Notes: generated by a model from the sequence alone, not told the origin. DNA of 64,000 nt from Gottfriedia luciferensis (GCF_001712755.1 NZ_MDKC01000002.1:124001-188000), one strand, 5' to 3'; counted from the stretch's first letter, positions 43,914 through 52,592 are shown. Made by a program: numbers and translations.

Positions 43914-44315
43914 ATGGAAAAATTCACCGTTACCCCTAGATTTTGTGAAACCGATGCATTAGGTCATATTAACAATACTAGTTACTTTATTTATTTAGAA
44001 GAAGCGCGAATTAAATTCTTCCAATCGCTTGGCTATTCAATGAATCTAGATGATTGGAAGTTTATTCTAGCGTCAACAAAATGTGATTTTGTGAATCAAG
44101 GTCACTTCAATCAAAAATTATCAGTATCAACCTATATTTCAAAAATAGGAAACAAAAGCTTTCATCTCGAACATGAAATTTGTTGTGAAGAGACAAAGCA
44201 AATGATTGCTACAGGTAATGCGATCATCGTATTTTTTAATTTTAAAGAACAGCGTAGCGAAGTACTTCCTGAGTTATTTAAAGAACAGTTAGAAAGGCAT
44301 TTAGTTGTTAAATAA
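43914..44315 (+). CDS. Acyl-CoA thioesterase, 4HBT/YbgC-like hotdog fold
   Basis: 133 residues from ATG 43914 (AGGTAGGT about 8 bases before). The hotdog active-site segment FCETDALGHINNTSYFIYLE has the catalytic Asp of the 4-hydroxybenzoyl-CoA thioesterase type. It hydrolyses an acyl-CoA to free acid and CoA, perhaps as a safety valve or as a final step. It opens the second block under TetR site 2 and is 31 bases from the kinase gene. Confidence 0.87.
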   Translation: MEKFTVTPRFCETDALGHINNTSYFIYLEEARIKFFQSLGYSMNLDDWKFILASTKCDFVNQGHFNQKLSVSTYISKIGNKSFHLEHEICCEETKQMIATGNAIIVFFNFKEQRSEVLPELFKEQLERHLVVK

Positions 44316-44346
44316 ACTGAATTTTCTAAAGTAAAGGAGGGGTAAT

Positions 44347-45414
44347 ATGGCTGAAAAGATCGAATTGGAAACGATTCAAGTTCGCAAAGGTGAAGAGTTA
44401 AATCCTCATGTTTTACATAAATTTTTAGCAAAAAATATTGAGGAACTACCAGATGGAGAATTAGCGATTCGTCAGTTCTCATCGGGTCATTCAAACTTAA
44501 CCTATTTACTAAAAATTGGAGAATGGGAAGTGGTGTTAAGACGGCCGCCACTTGGCCCAGTTGCTCCAAAAGCACACGATATGAAAAGAGAATTTCGTAT
44601 TTTATCAGAAATTCATCCTCACTTTTCGGCTGCTCCTAAGCCAATTTTATATTCAGAAAATGATGTAATTGTAGGTAGTCCATTTTTCATTATGGAAAGA
44701 AAAAATGGTGAAGTATTTGACTCATCATTTCCTCCACATTTAAACGTAACAATTGAAGATCGTAAAAAATTATCTACTGTAATGGTAAATAAGCTGGTTG
44801 AGTTACACTCCATTGATTATACAAAAACAAAACTCCTAGAAATAACAAAACCTGAGAATTTTATGGAAAGACAAGTAAACGGCTGGATTGGACGGTATAA
44901 CAGGGCAAAGACTAGTGAAATTGCCGAAGTTGATCGACTAATGAGTTGGTTAATCAATAATGTACCAAAAAATCATCAGTCATCAATTATTCATTATGAT
45001 TTCAAATTGAATAATTCGATGTTTAGTCACGATTTAAAAGAAATGATTGGACTATTTGATTGGGAAATGGCAACAATTGGTGATCCATTAGCTGATTTAG
45101 GTGTTGCTTTATGCTATTGGATTCAAAATGATGATCCTGATTTATTAAAATTTGGCTTAGGTAAACCACCTGTTACGATTCAAGAAGGATTTATTACAAG
45201 GAATCAATTTATTGAAGGCTACGCAAAGAAAAGTGGCAGAGATTTATCAAACATTAATTACTATATGGCATTCGCCTATTTTAAATTAGCAGTAATTGTT
45301 CAACAAATCTTCTATCGATTTAAAGCTGGACAAACAAGTGATCAGCGATTTGCAAAATTTAACCAATTCGCTGAAAATCTGATAAGGATTGCCAATGATC
45401 TAGCAGTTAAATAG
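44347..45414 (+). CDS. APH-fold phosphotransferase (ACAD10/11 N-domain-like, LvaA-like)
   Basis: 355 residues. The kinase loop IIHYDFKLNN gives the HxDxxxxN motif (His216, Asp218, Asn223), and the metal Asp238 is in FDWEMATIGDPLAD. The N-terminal lobe has FSSGHSNLTYLL and a lysine-rich beta sheet. This is the aminoglycoside-phosphotransferase fold of the type found fused to acyl-CoA dehydrogenase in human ACAD10/ACAD11 and encoded as LvaA in Pseudomonas levulinate catabolism, where a 4-hydroxyacyl-CoA is phosphorylated to make the hydroxyl a leaving group. In an acyl-CoA operon, drug phosphorylation is unlikely. AAAGGAGGGG precedes the ATG. Confidence 0.88.
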   Translation: MAEKIELETIQVRKGEELNPHVLHKFLAKNIEELPDGELAIRQFSSGHSNLTYLLKIGEWEVVLRRPPLGPVAPKAHDMKREFRILSEIHPHFSAAPKPILYSENDVIVGSPFFIMERKNGEVFDSSFPPHLNVTIEDRKKLSTVMVNKLVELHSIDYTKTKLLEITKPENFMERQVNGWIGRYNRAKTSEIAEVDRLMSWLINNVPKNHQSSIIHYDFKLNNSMFSHDLKEMIGLFDWEMATIGDPLADLGVALCYWIQNDDPDLLKFGLGKPPVTIQEGFITRNQFIEGYAKKSGRDLSNINYYMAFAYFKLAVIVQQIFYRFKAGQTSDQRFAKFNQFAENLIRIANDLAVK

Positions 45415-45438
45415 ATTCATATAAAAGGAGTGTAATAA

Positions 45439-46218
45439 ATGAGTAAACAACATTTAATAGTAGAAATTAATGAGCGGATTTTAACTTTAACACTAAATAG
45501 GCCTGAAAGCTTAAATTCTTTTAGTTATGAAATGTTAAATGGTATTACTGAAGCGCTTAATCAAGCAAAACTGAATCCGGAAATTAAAGCAATTGTACTA
45601 AATGGTGCAGGTCGTTCATTTTCAGCTGGTGGAGATGTAAAAACGATGGGAAACGTCACTCCAAATGCAGTATATGAGCATATAGGAATCCTAAATACAG
45701 TTATTAAAACGATTCGTGAGATCGAAAAGCCTGTAATAGCTTCAGTTCATGGTTTTGCAGCTGGTGCTGGTTTTAACTTGGCTTTAGCATGTGATTTAAT
45801 CATTGCAGCAGACGATAGTAAATTTGCTTTAAGCTTCTCTCAAGTTGGATTAATCTCTGATGGAGGCGGTTCTTATTTCCTACCAAGGTTAATCGGTCCA
45901 TATTTAGCAAAACAGTTTTTCTTTACTGCAGAGCCAGTTCCTGCTGAAAGAATGTATCAGCTTGGTATGATTAACGCACTCGTACCAGCTGAAAACTTAG
46001 CTGAAGAAACAGTAAAATTTGCAAATAAAATAGCCGCAGGTCCTGGTAAAGCAAATGGTATGATGAAAAAACTAATTAATCAATCTTTTACATCAACTTT
46101 AGATGAAATGCTAGAACTTGAAAGAATTACTCAGCCACTAATGGTAGCAACTGAAGACCATCAAGAAGGTGTTTTAGCATTTAAAGAAAAAAGAAAAGCG
46201 ATTTTTACTGGTAAATAA
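45439..46218 (+). CDS. Enoyl-CoA hydratase/isomerase family, PaaG-like
   Basis: 259 residues, crotonase fold. Oxyanion-hole segments are RSFSAGGDVKTM and HGFAAGAGFNLALACD. The two catalytic Glu of true enoyl-CoA hydratases are not present: the Glu144 position is Asn113, and the Glu164 position is not acidic. Instead Asp141 in GLISDGGGSYFLPRL matches the catalytic Asp of PaaG-type isomerases (double-bond shift or oxepin-CoA formation). So isomerisation of an enoyl-CoA, perhaps moving an unsaturation next to a blocked carbon, is more likely than hydration. AAAAGGAG precedes the ATG. Confidence 0.88.
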   Translation: MSKQHLIVEINERILTLTLNRPESLNSFSYEMLNGITEALNQAKLNPEIKAIVLNGAGRSFSAGGDVKTMGNVTPNAVYEHIGILNTVIKTIREIEKPVIASVHGFAAGAGFNLALACDLIIAADDSKFALSFSQVGLISDGGGSYFLPRLIGPYLAKQFFFTAEPVPAERMYQLGMINALVPAENLAEETVKFANKIAAGPGKANGMMKKLINQSFTSTLDEMLELERITQPLMVATEDHQEGVLAFKEKRKAIFTGK

Positions 46219-46239
46219 AAAACTGAAAGGAAGTTTACG

Positions 46240-47220
46240 ATGCAATCAATTCAATTTAAACAATTTGGTGGTCCTGAGGTATTAGAGAAGGTCGAACTTG
46301 AAAGACCAGTTCCAAAGGGGAAAGAAGTATTAATTGAAGTGCATGCAGCAGGTGTCAATTATGCTGATACAGCGCGAAGAGAAAATCAATATGTAGTTAA
46401 AACTACTTTGCCGTATGTACCTGGTGCTGAAGTTGCAGGAGTCGTAGTGGAAATTGGAGACGAAGTTACTTCAGTAAAGATTGGTGATCGAGTAGTTTCA
46501 ATGTTAGAATGTGGTGGATACTCAGACTTTGCTCTGACAGATGAGCGTTCAATTATTCCTTTACCGAACGGAATGGATTTTAAAATAGCCGCTGCATTAC
46601 CCGTCCAAGGATTAAGTGCTTACCATATCTTAAAAACAATGGGTATGTTAGAACCAGGAGAAACCGTTTTAGTTCATGCGGCAGCAGGTGGTCTAGGTAC
46701 TTTAGCTGTGCAACTAGCGAAGCTTTTTGGAGCAGGTAAAGTAATCGCTACAGCAAGTACAGCCGAAAAATTACAGCTAGCAAAAGAGATGGGCGCAGAT
46801 GTATTAATCAATTATACAGAAGCAGGCTGGGAACACAAAGTACTTGAAGCTACAAATGGAAAAGGTGTAGATGTTGCCTTAGAGATGGCTGGAGGCGATG
46901 TTTTTTATAAAACGTTAGATTGCTTAGCTTATTTCGGAAGATTAGTTATTTATGGTGTAGCAAGTGGCCAGCAAAGTAAGTTTTACCCATCCTCTCTAAT
47001 GGCAAAAAATCAATCAGTAATTGGGTTTTTCTTACCACCACTTTTGAGAAAAAAGGCATTAATTAAACAAAGCTTAGAAGAGTTATTTACTTATTTAGCT
47101 GAAGGGAAATTAACGATCACGATTGGAGAAGTATTTCCATTAAGTGAAGCTGCCAATGTCCATACGATATTGCAATCAAGGAAAACTGTTGGAAAAGTGA
47201 TTTTAGAGCCGAGAACATAA
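46240..47220 (+). CDS. Zinc-free MDR oxidoreductase, NADPH:quinone reductase-like
   Basis: 326 residues. The N-terminal GroES-like domain has FGGPEVLEKVELERPVP and VNYADTARRENQY, and the Rossmann domain has VLVHAAAGGLGTLAVQLAK (about 147-165). No catalytic-zinc cysteine set is seen, so this is the QOR/crotonyl-reductase branch. In an acyl-CoA operon it may reduce an enoyl-CoA or an enone with NADPH. GGAAG precedes the ATG; 51 bases separate its stop from the next gene. Confidence 0.88.
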   Translation: MQSIQFKQFGGPEVLEKVELERPVPKGKEVLIEVHAAGVNYADTARRENQYVVKTTLPYVPGAEVAGVVVEIGDEVTSVKIGDRVVSMLECGGYSDFALTDERSIIPLPNGMDFKIAAALPVQGLSAYHILKTMGMLEPGETVLVHAAAGGLGTLAVQLAKLFGAGKVIATASTAEKLQLAKEMGADVLINYTEAGWEHKVLEATNGKGVDVALEMAGGDVFYKTLDCLAYFGRLVIYGVASGQQSKFYPSSLMAKNQSVIGFFLPPLLRKKALIKQSLEELFTYLAEGKLTITIGEVFPLSEAANVHTILQSRKTVGKVILEPRT

Positions 47221-47270
47221 TGAATTTTTGATATGAAAAGATTTGATCAGATGAAACGGGGGAAATTTAA

Positions 47271-48449
47271 ATGCATTTACGCCTGACTGACGAACAAAAA
47301 ATGATTCAAAAAACAATTCGAAAATTTGTTGAAAAAGAATTAATCCCTTTAGAGAATGAAGTACTTAGAAATGAACGTGAGGGCAGACCAAGCTTAGATC
47401 CCGCGGTTGAAAAGGAACTACAATTAAAAGCAAAAAAAGCTGGTTTCTGGGGAATTAATACACCTACTGAATATGGTGGTGCTGATTTAGGCCAAATGAT
47501 GTTAGCAATTATTTATATGGAAATTTCAAAAACATTCGTTCCTTTCAAATTTGGTGGTTATGCGGATAATATTTTGTTTTATTGTAACGAAGAACAAAAA
47601 AAGAAATACCTTATTCCTACAATAAATGGAGAAAAAAAATCATGCTTTGCCATGACGGAACCTAATGCTGGCTCTGATACTCAAAACATTAAAATGACCG
47701 CTGTAAAGGATGGGAATGAATGGGTATTAAACGGTGAAAAAACATTTATTACAGGTGGAAACGAAGCAGATTTTGTAATGGTCATTGCAATAACGGATAA
47801 AGAAAGACATCAAAAAACGGGTGGAAGAGAAGGTGTAACTTGTTTTATAGTCGACCGGGACATGGGGTGGAGGTCTGAATTTATCCATACAATGGGCGAA
47901 TGGGGACCAGCTGGTTTAGTATTTGATAATGTCCGTGTGCCTGAAGAAAATATTTTGGGTGAATTAAATGGTGGCTATAATTTAGGACTTGAATGGATCG
48001 GATTTGCACGATGGATTGTAGGGGCCACAGCAGTTGGAGCTGCTGAACGTTTATTACAAATGGCCATTGACTACTCAAAAGAAAGGGAAACATTCGGAAA
48101 ACCAATTGCCGAACGACAAGCAATACAATGGCAAATAGCAGATTCTGCTGTTGAAATAGAAGCTGCCAAATGGCTTGTATTAAATGCCGCATATACACTC
48201 GATCAAGGAGAAGACAATCGACATTTAGCATCAATGGCAAAACTATATGGTTCGAATATGGGAAATCGAGTTGTAGACCGCGTACTTCAAATACATGGTG
48301 GAATCGGGTATACAAAAGAACTTCCTATTGAAAGATGGTACCGTGAAGCAAGATTATGGAGAATATACGACGGTACGGATGAAATTCAACGCTTAATCAT
48401 TTCACGTAATTTACTAAAAGGACATGTTAAATTAGGACAGTACGTTTAA
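47271..48449 (+). CDS. Acyl-CoA dehydrogenase (second)
   Basis: 392 residues, full ACAD fold. FAD/substrate motifs are CFAMTEPNAGSDTQNI and NGEKTFITGG; the last helix carries QIHGGIGYTKELPIERWYRE and RIYDGTDEIQRL. The catalytic-base position is Asp367, not the usual Glu of YEGT. The sequence is clearly different from the ACAD at 39340, so the two act on different intermediates or chain types. It sits between a quinone oxidoreductase and an SDR. GGGGG lies 8-12 bases before the ATG. Confidence 0.9.
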   Translation: MHLRLTDEQKMIQKTIRKFVEKELIPLENEVLRNEREGRPSLDPAVEKELQLKAKKAGFWGINTPTEYGGADLGQMMLAIIYMEISKTFVPFKFGGYADNILFYCNEEQKKKYLIPTINGEKKSCFAMTEPNAGSDTQNIKMTAVKDGNEWVLNGEKTFITGGNEADFVMVIAITDKERHQKTGGREGVTCFIVDRDMGWRSEFIHTMGEWGPAGLVFDNVRVPEENILGELNGGYNLGLEWIGFARWIVGATAVGAAERLLQMAIDYSKERETFGKPIAERQAIQWQIADSAVEIEAAKWLVLNAAYTLDQGEDNRHLASMAKLYGSNMGNRVVDRVLQIHGGIGYTKELPIERWYREARLWRIYDGTDEIQRLIISRNLLKGHVKLGQYV

Positions 48450-48468
48450 AAGATGGGAGAGAAGTGAA

Positions 48469-49227
48469 ATGGCTGGAAGATTTGAAGGCAGAGTAGCCTT
48501 TATTACTGGTGGTAGTCGAGGTATCGGAAAGGGAATCGTAGAATTATTTGCAAAAGAAGGAGCGAAAGTAGCGATTATTGATGTGAATGAAGAAGCACTA
48601 TTACAAACTGCTTCAGAATTTAAGCAATATGAAATATACACGAAAGTTGCAAACGTTACTAATACCAATGAAGTTGAAACTGCTATGAAAGAGGTTCATG
48701 ATACATTTGGTTCATTAGATATTGTAGTCAATAACGCAGGTGTTATTCGCGATAATTTATTATTTAAAATGACAGACTCAGATTGGGATACTGTTATGGA
48801 TGTTCACTTGAAAGGTTCATTTAATGTTGTACGTGCTGCACAAACCTATATGGTTAAACAAAAATATGGAAGAATCATTAATATTTCTTCAACATCTGCA
48901 CTTGGCAATCGTGGACAATCAAACTATGCAACTGCAAAGGCTGGTTTACAAGGTCTAACGAAAACACTTGCAATTGAACTTGGTAAATATGGAATCACAT
49001 CTAACGCTGTGGCACCAGGGTTTATTGAAACTGAAATGACGAAAGAAACAGCAAATCGCATCGGTATTACGTTTGAACAACTAGTTGAGGCAAGTTTAAG
49101 CCAAATACCAGCCGGCAGAACAGGTAAACCAGAGGATATTGCAAATGCAGTTGCATTCTTTGCTGACGAAAAGTCTTCTTATGTAAATGGGCAAGTTTTA
49201 TATGTTGCAGGTGGACCTAAAGCTTAA
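48469..49227 (+). CDS. SDR family oxidoreductase, FabG-like
   Basis: 252 residues. TGGSRGIG at 13-20, NNAG near 88-91, Ser140/141, Tyr153 and Lys157 (YATAK) complete the classical active site. IINISSTSALGNRGQSNYAT is very close to 3-oxoacyl-ACP/CoA reductases (FabG). It is followed at once by a two-subunit MaoC-type dehydratase, a reductase-dehydratase grouping that interconverts 3-oxo-, 3-hydroxy- and 2-enoyl-CoA. GGGAGAGAAG precedes the ATG. Confidence 0.9.
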   Translation: MAGRFEGRVAFITGGSRGIGKGIVELFAKEGAKVAIIDVNEEALLQTASEFKQYEIYTKVANVTNTNEVETAMKEVHDTFGSLDIVVNNAGVIRDNLLFKMTDSDWDTVMDVHLKGSFNVVRAAQTYMVKQKYGRIINISSTSALGNRGQSNYATAKAGLQGLTKTLAIELGKYGITSNAVAPGFIETEMTKETANRIGITFEQLVEASLSQIPAGRTGKPEDIANAVAFFADEKSSYVNGQVLYVAGGPKA

Positions 49228-49245
49228 AAAATTGAGGTGGATGAA

Positions 49246-49695
49246 ATGTTTAAATCGTTTATTGGTAAACGCTCTAAATCAGTAAAAAATACTGTAGAAC
49301 GCGGTGCTGTAAAAAAATTTGCCGAAGCAATTGGGGATTTACATCCAATTTATGTTGACGAAGAATATGGAAAACAATCTAGATATGGACAAAATATTGC
49401 TCCGACGACATTTCCTAGAGTATTTGACTATGGAAAAATAGAGAATTTTAACCTACCAAATGTTGGTCTAATTCATGGTGAGCAAACATTTGAATATAAA
49501 AGGCCACTTTTAGTTGGTGAAACCATTTATTGTTATACAGAGATTAAGCACTATTATGAAAAACGTGGTGGGCATGGCTTTATGGGGTTTCTAGTACTGT
49601 CAGATATCGGAGAAGATCAAGCTGGCAATGTTATTTTTACTACTAAATCAGTTGTTATTATAACTGAAGAGGTTAGGAAGGTGCTAACGGTATGA
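49246..49695 (+). CDS. MaoC-like N-terminal dehydratase subunit (FAS1_DH type)
   Basis: 149 residues from ATG 49246, 5 bases after GAGGTGG. It is a hotdog fold of the MaoC_dehydrat_N kind: ERGAVKKFAEAIGDLHPIYVD at the start, then APTTFPRVF and YKRPLLVGETI. It lacks the full catalytic hydratase-2 signature, as expected for the structural partner of a two-subunit (HadA/HadB-like) dehydratase. The next gene, which has the active-site motif, overlaps its stop by 4 bases. Confidence 0.85.
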   Translation: MFKSFIGKRSKSVKNTVERGAVKKFAEAIGDLHPIYVDEEYGKQSRYGQNIAPTTFPRVFDYGKIENFNLPNVGLIHGEQTFEYKRPLLVGETIYCYTEIKHYYEKRGGHGFMGFLVLSDIGEDQAGNVIFTTKSVVIITEEVRKVLTV

Positions 49696-50096
49696 CAGTA
49701 TTATTAGATTTACAAATTGGCGACTCGTTGAAACCAGTCATACTTGAACCAGTATCTCGAATGGATTTAATAAAATACGCAGGAGCATCAGGTGATTATA
49801 ACCCTATTCATACAATTGATGAGGAAGCAAAAAAAGCTGGATTACCTGGAATTATAGCACATGGCATGTGGACAATGGGAAATTTAGCTAAGCTTTTTTC
49901 CGATTATTTAGAAGTTGGCTTTATTGAAAATTACTCTATAAGATTTAAGAATATGGTATTTCTAAATGATGTCATCACATTAAATTCAACACTTGATAAA
50001 GTTGATCAAAACATACTACATTTTAAAGTAAATGCAAAGAATCAGAACGATGTAGTCGTTATTACTGGTAAAATTTTATTTAAATTATATGAATGA
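49692..50096 (+). CDS. MaoC-like (R)-hydratase, catalytic subunit
   Basis: 134 residues, hotdog fold. The hydratase-2 motif AGASGDYNPIHTIDEEAKKA supplies the catalytic Asp and His, and GIIAHGMWTMG is the following loop. With the preceding protein it should form a heterodimer that hydrates 2-enoyl-CoA or dehydrates 3-hydroxyacyl-CoA. Start and stop of the pair overlap (ATGA), so synthesis is coupled. It ends the second block; a terminator follows. Confidence 0.9.
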   Translation: MTVLLDLQIGDSLKPVILEPVSRMDLIKYAGASGDYNPIHTIDEEAKKAGLPGIIAHGMWTMGNLAKLFSDYLEVGFIENYSIRFKNMVFLNDVITLNSTLDKVDQNILHFKVNAKNQNDVVVITGKILFKLYE

Positions 50097-50110
50097 TACT
50101 GAATCTAATT

Positions 50111-50137
50111 GGGACTTCTAAAAGGAGTCCCTTTTTT
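50111..50137 (+). terminator. Terminator of the second acyl-CoA block
   Basis: GGGACT / AGTCCC stem followed by six Ts. Confidence 0.85.
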
Positions 50138-50240
50138 GTATTTTACAATTTCAACTTCGACTAATGTAAATTTTACATTAAAAAGGATTTGGATACAGTG
50201 GATTTACACATAATATTAAAAAACGAAATAGGTGAGAAAA

Positions 50241-51128
50241 ATGGATCTTTCATTTGATAAATTATTAGAGCAATTTGATTTGAAAAAAAATGAACACCAA
50301 AAAAATTTGCATAAGGTTAACAAAAGAATAGATGAAATAGAATCTCATATGGAAGAAATTAAAAAGCAATTACATAATTTTGACCATCAAATTGTTAATA
50401 TAGAAAAAGAATTAAAAACTACTCTATCAATGATTAGCAGTGAAAATGAATCAAACTTACACCATGATATAGAACATAATAAAGGGCATCATAACGAGCA
50501 TCAAGACCATCAAGACCATCAAGACCATCAAGACCATCAAGAGCAAAACAGACATCACAAGCATCACAAAAGTCATGAACACCATCCTGATCATCCTAAT
50601 TGGGCTGAAAATTTAATCCATAATGTGGAGGAATTTTCAGCAAGTATTTTTGAGCCTAAAAATGAAAGTCATAAAAATCATCAAGAGCATCATGATCACG
50701 AAAATCATCAAGAACATTATGAACATGAAGATCATCAACAAAAACAAGAGCATCAAGAACATGAACATTTCGAGGAAAAGCAACAAAACTCAAGAGTAGC
50801 TAATAGGAAAAAGTATAATAATCAAAATATAGAAGAGATAAACCAGTATTCTGCAAGTACAATGGACGAAAGTCAATCGAGCGGCATAATAACTGGATTA
50901 ACGAGTATTAATGAGAAAAATTATTCGGAATTATCATCAGATTTTACAAATCATAAAGAAGAACAACACCAACAGTACAATCATGGAAACGACTCTAATC
51001 AAAAGAAGACTTCTGAACAATTATTAGAAACGGATTTTTCTGATATGTCAATTGATGATTGGGAGGATTCTACTACCAACTTATCGATGTCAGAATGGTT
51101 TGAAGTTGATCCTAATGATAAAAGATAA
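50241..51128 (+). CDS. Histidine-rich protein with coiled-coil N-terminus
   Basis: 295 residues from ATG 50241 (AGGTGA 6 bases before). Residues about 1-75 form a heptad-rich coil. From about 80 to 185 the chain is extremely rich in His, Glu, Asp, Gln and Asn, with repeats of HQD and EHH/EHQ type; the DNA has nearly five 9-base repeats of CATCAAGAC (50499-50543). A C-terminal acidic segment contains DDWEDS and SEWFEVDPND. There is no signal peptide. Such tracts bind Ni, Zn or Cu in other proteins, and spore-coat proteins of this composition exist, but no family is recognised. Confidence 0.75.
   Translation: MDLSFDKLLEQFDLKKNEHQKNLHKVNKRIDEIESHMEEIKKQLHNFDHQIVNIEKELKTTLSMISSENESNLHHDIEHNKGHHNEHQDHQDHQDHQDHQEQNRHHKHHKSHEHHPDHPNWAENLIHNVEEFSASIFEPKNESHKNHQEHHDHENHQEHYEHEDHQQKQEHQEHEHFEEKQQNSRVANRKKYNNQNIEEINQYSASTMDESQSSGIITGLTSINEKNYSELSSDFTNHKEEQHQQYNHGNDSNQKKTSEQLLETDFSDMSIDDWEDSTTNLSMSEWFEVDPNDKR
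50499..50543 (+). repeat. 9-bp tandem repeat within the His-rich gene
   Basis: Five near-identical copies of CATCAAGAC (last copy CATCAAGAG), encoding HQD units in frame. The number may vary between strains by slippage. Confidence 0.8.
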
Positions 51129-51250
51129 AATCATTGATCTAATTAATTGAAGTTGGTGCGAAGTCTATCCATTCCAATACATGAGCCAGACCAGTCATGA
51201 AATACAAGAACATATCTGAAAATCAAATTTAAATACTTTGTCTATACACA

Positions 51251-51288
51251 AAAATGCATTACTTCTACAATGTGAAGTAATGCATTTT
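51251..51288 (+). terminator. Terminator after the His-rich gene
   Basis: AATGCATTACTTC / GAAGTAATGCATT stem with an 8-base loop and T-rich tail. Confidence 0.88.
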
Positions 51289-51521
51289 TGTTTTTTAGAG
51301 GAAATACACTCTGATTTGGTGAATTTATCAAGAGAATACTTTGCCTAATTATGCATTTTTTAGCTATGAAGGCTCATAAAGATATAAAATTGAGTATAAA
51401 TAGAGTGTTAATATAGTGGGGGCGATAACGATATTCCAGTAGGCTTTTTTGGTCGCAGTTTGGACTTTGTGAAAATTTGTGATTAGTTAATTAGTTTGAA
51501 AAAGAATAGATAGGAGTTAAT
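51289..51521. other. Intergenic leader of the MurG gene
   Basis: AT-rich sequence with a G-rich patch (GTGGGGGCGATAACGATA, about 51416-51433). No ORF, riboswitch signature or strong promoter pair was found. Confidence 0.45.
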
Positions 51522-52586
51522 ATGTCTAAGAAAAGAATCGTATTTACCGGTGGTGGCTCTGCGGGGCATGTAACACCAAATATCGCCATTATAAATGAGT
51601 TAAATAAAAATGATTGGGATATTCATTATATTGGATCTAAAAAAGGAATTGAAAAGGAACTAATAAATAAAATTGAATTACCTTATTATGGGATTTCAAG
51701 CGGAAAATTAAGACGATATATAGATTTTGAAAATATTATTGATCTGTTTCGAGTAATAAAAGGTTGTCTTGACGCAAGAAAAGTATTAAAAAAAATTAAG
51801 CCGAGTTTAGTTTTTTCAAAGGGTGGCTTTGTTTCTGTACCAGTAATCATTGCTGCTAGCACATTGAAAATTCCAATTTTTATACATGAAAGTGATATGA
51901 CACCAGGACTTGCAAATAAAATTTCTCAGCGTTTTGCTACCAAAATATTTACATCATTTGAAGAAGCAAAAAATTATTTTCCAAAAAATAAAACAACAGT
52001 AATTGGTTCACCTATAAGAAAAGAGCTATTAAATGGCTCAAGGGAAAAGGGCTTAGAATTTCTTAATTTTAAAAGCTATATCCCAATCTTAACAATTATG
52101 GGTGGAAGTTTAGGTGCAAAGAAAATCAATGAAACTGTTAGAGAATCATTACAGGATCTAACGAAAAAGTATCAGATTGTTCACCTATGTGGTAAAGGAA
52201 ATGTTGATGAAAGTTTAAAAAATATTCAAGGCTATAAGCAATTTGAATATGTTCATGACGAGTTAGCAGACGTACTGGCCGCATCCCAAATGATTATTAC
52301 AAGAGGTGGGTCAAATGCCATATTTGAGTTTTTAGCGTTACATAAACCGATGATCATCATCCCACTTACGAAAAATCAAAGTAGGGGAGACCAAATATTA
52401 AATGCAAATTCTTTTAAAGAAAAAGGCTTTGCATTGATGTTGGAAGAAGAGGATTTAACGAATAAATCACTTCAAGAATCAATTGAAGAACTTCAAACTA
52501 AAAAGGAATTTTTCATTACGAATATGAAATCATCGAATCAAAGTAATGCACTTGATATACTTCTTGAGGAAATAAATAGTAATTAA
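51522..52586 (+). CDS. murG: MurG-family UDP-GlcNAc:undecaprenyl-PP-MurNAc-pentapeptide transferase
   Basis: 354 residues, GT28 fold. The N-terminal glycine-rich loop is FTGGGSAGHVTPN (residues about 8-20), the domain linker shows VIGSPIRKELL, and the C-terminal domain shows IMGGSLGAKKIN, TRGGSNAIFEFLALHKP and IPLTKNQSRGDQ, the donor-binding motifs of MurG. It would add GlcNAc to lipid I to form lipid II at the inner membrane face. The gene is alone, not in a division/cell-wall cluster, so it may be a paralogue. AGGAG precedes the ATG. Confidence 0.88.
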   Translation: MSKKRIVFTGGGSAGHVTPNIAIINELNKNDWDIHYIGSKKGIEKELINKIELPYYGISSGKLRRYIDFENIIDLFRVIKGCLDARKVLKKIKPSLVFSKGGFVSVPVIIAASTLKIPIFIHESDMTPGLANKISQRFATKIFTSFEEAKNYFPKNKTTVIGSPIRKELLNGSREKGLEFLNFKSYIPILTIMGGSLGAKKINETVRESLQDLTKKYQIVHLCGKGNVDESLKNIQGYKQFEYVHDELADVLAASQMIITRGGSNAIFEFLALHKPMIIIPLTKNQSRGDQILNANSFKEKGFALMLEEEDLTNKSLQESIEELQTKKEFFITNMKSSNQSNALDILLEEINSN

Positions 52587-52592
52587 TTCGAT

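Noticed and set aside
44347-45414. Aminoglycoside resistance kinase
   Set aside because: The fold is shared, but the acyl-CoA operon context and similarity to ACAD10/11 N-domains argue against drug modification.
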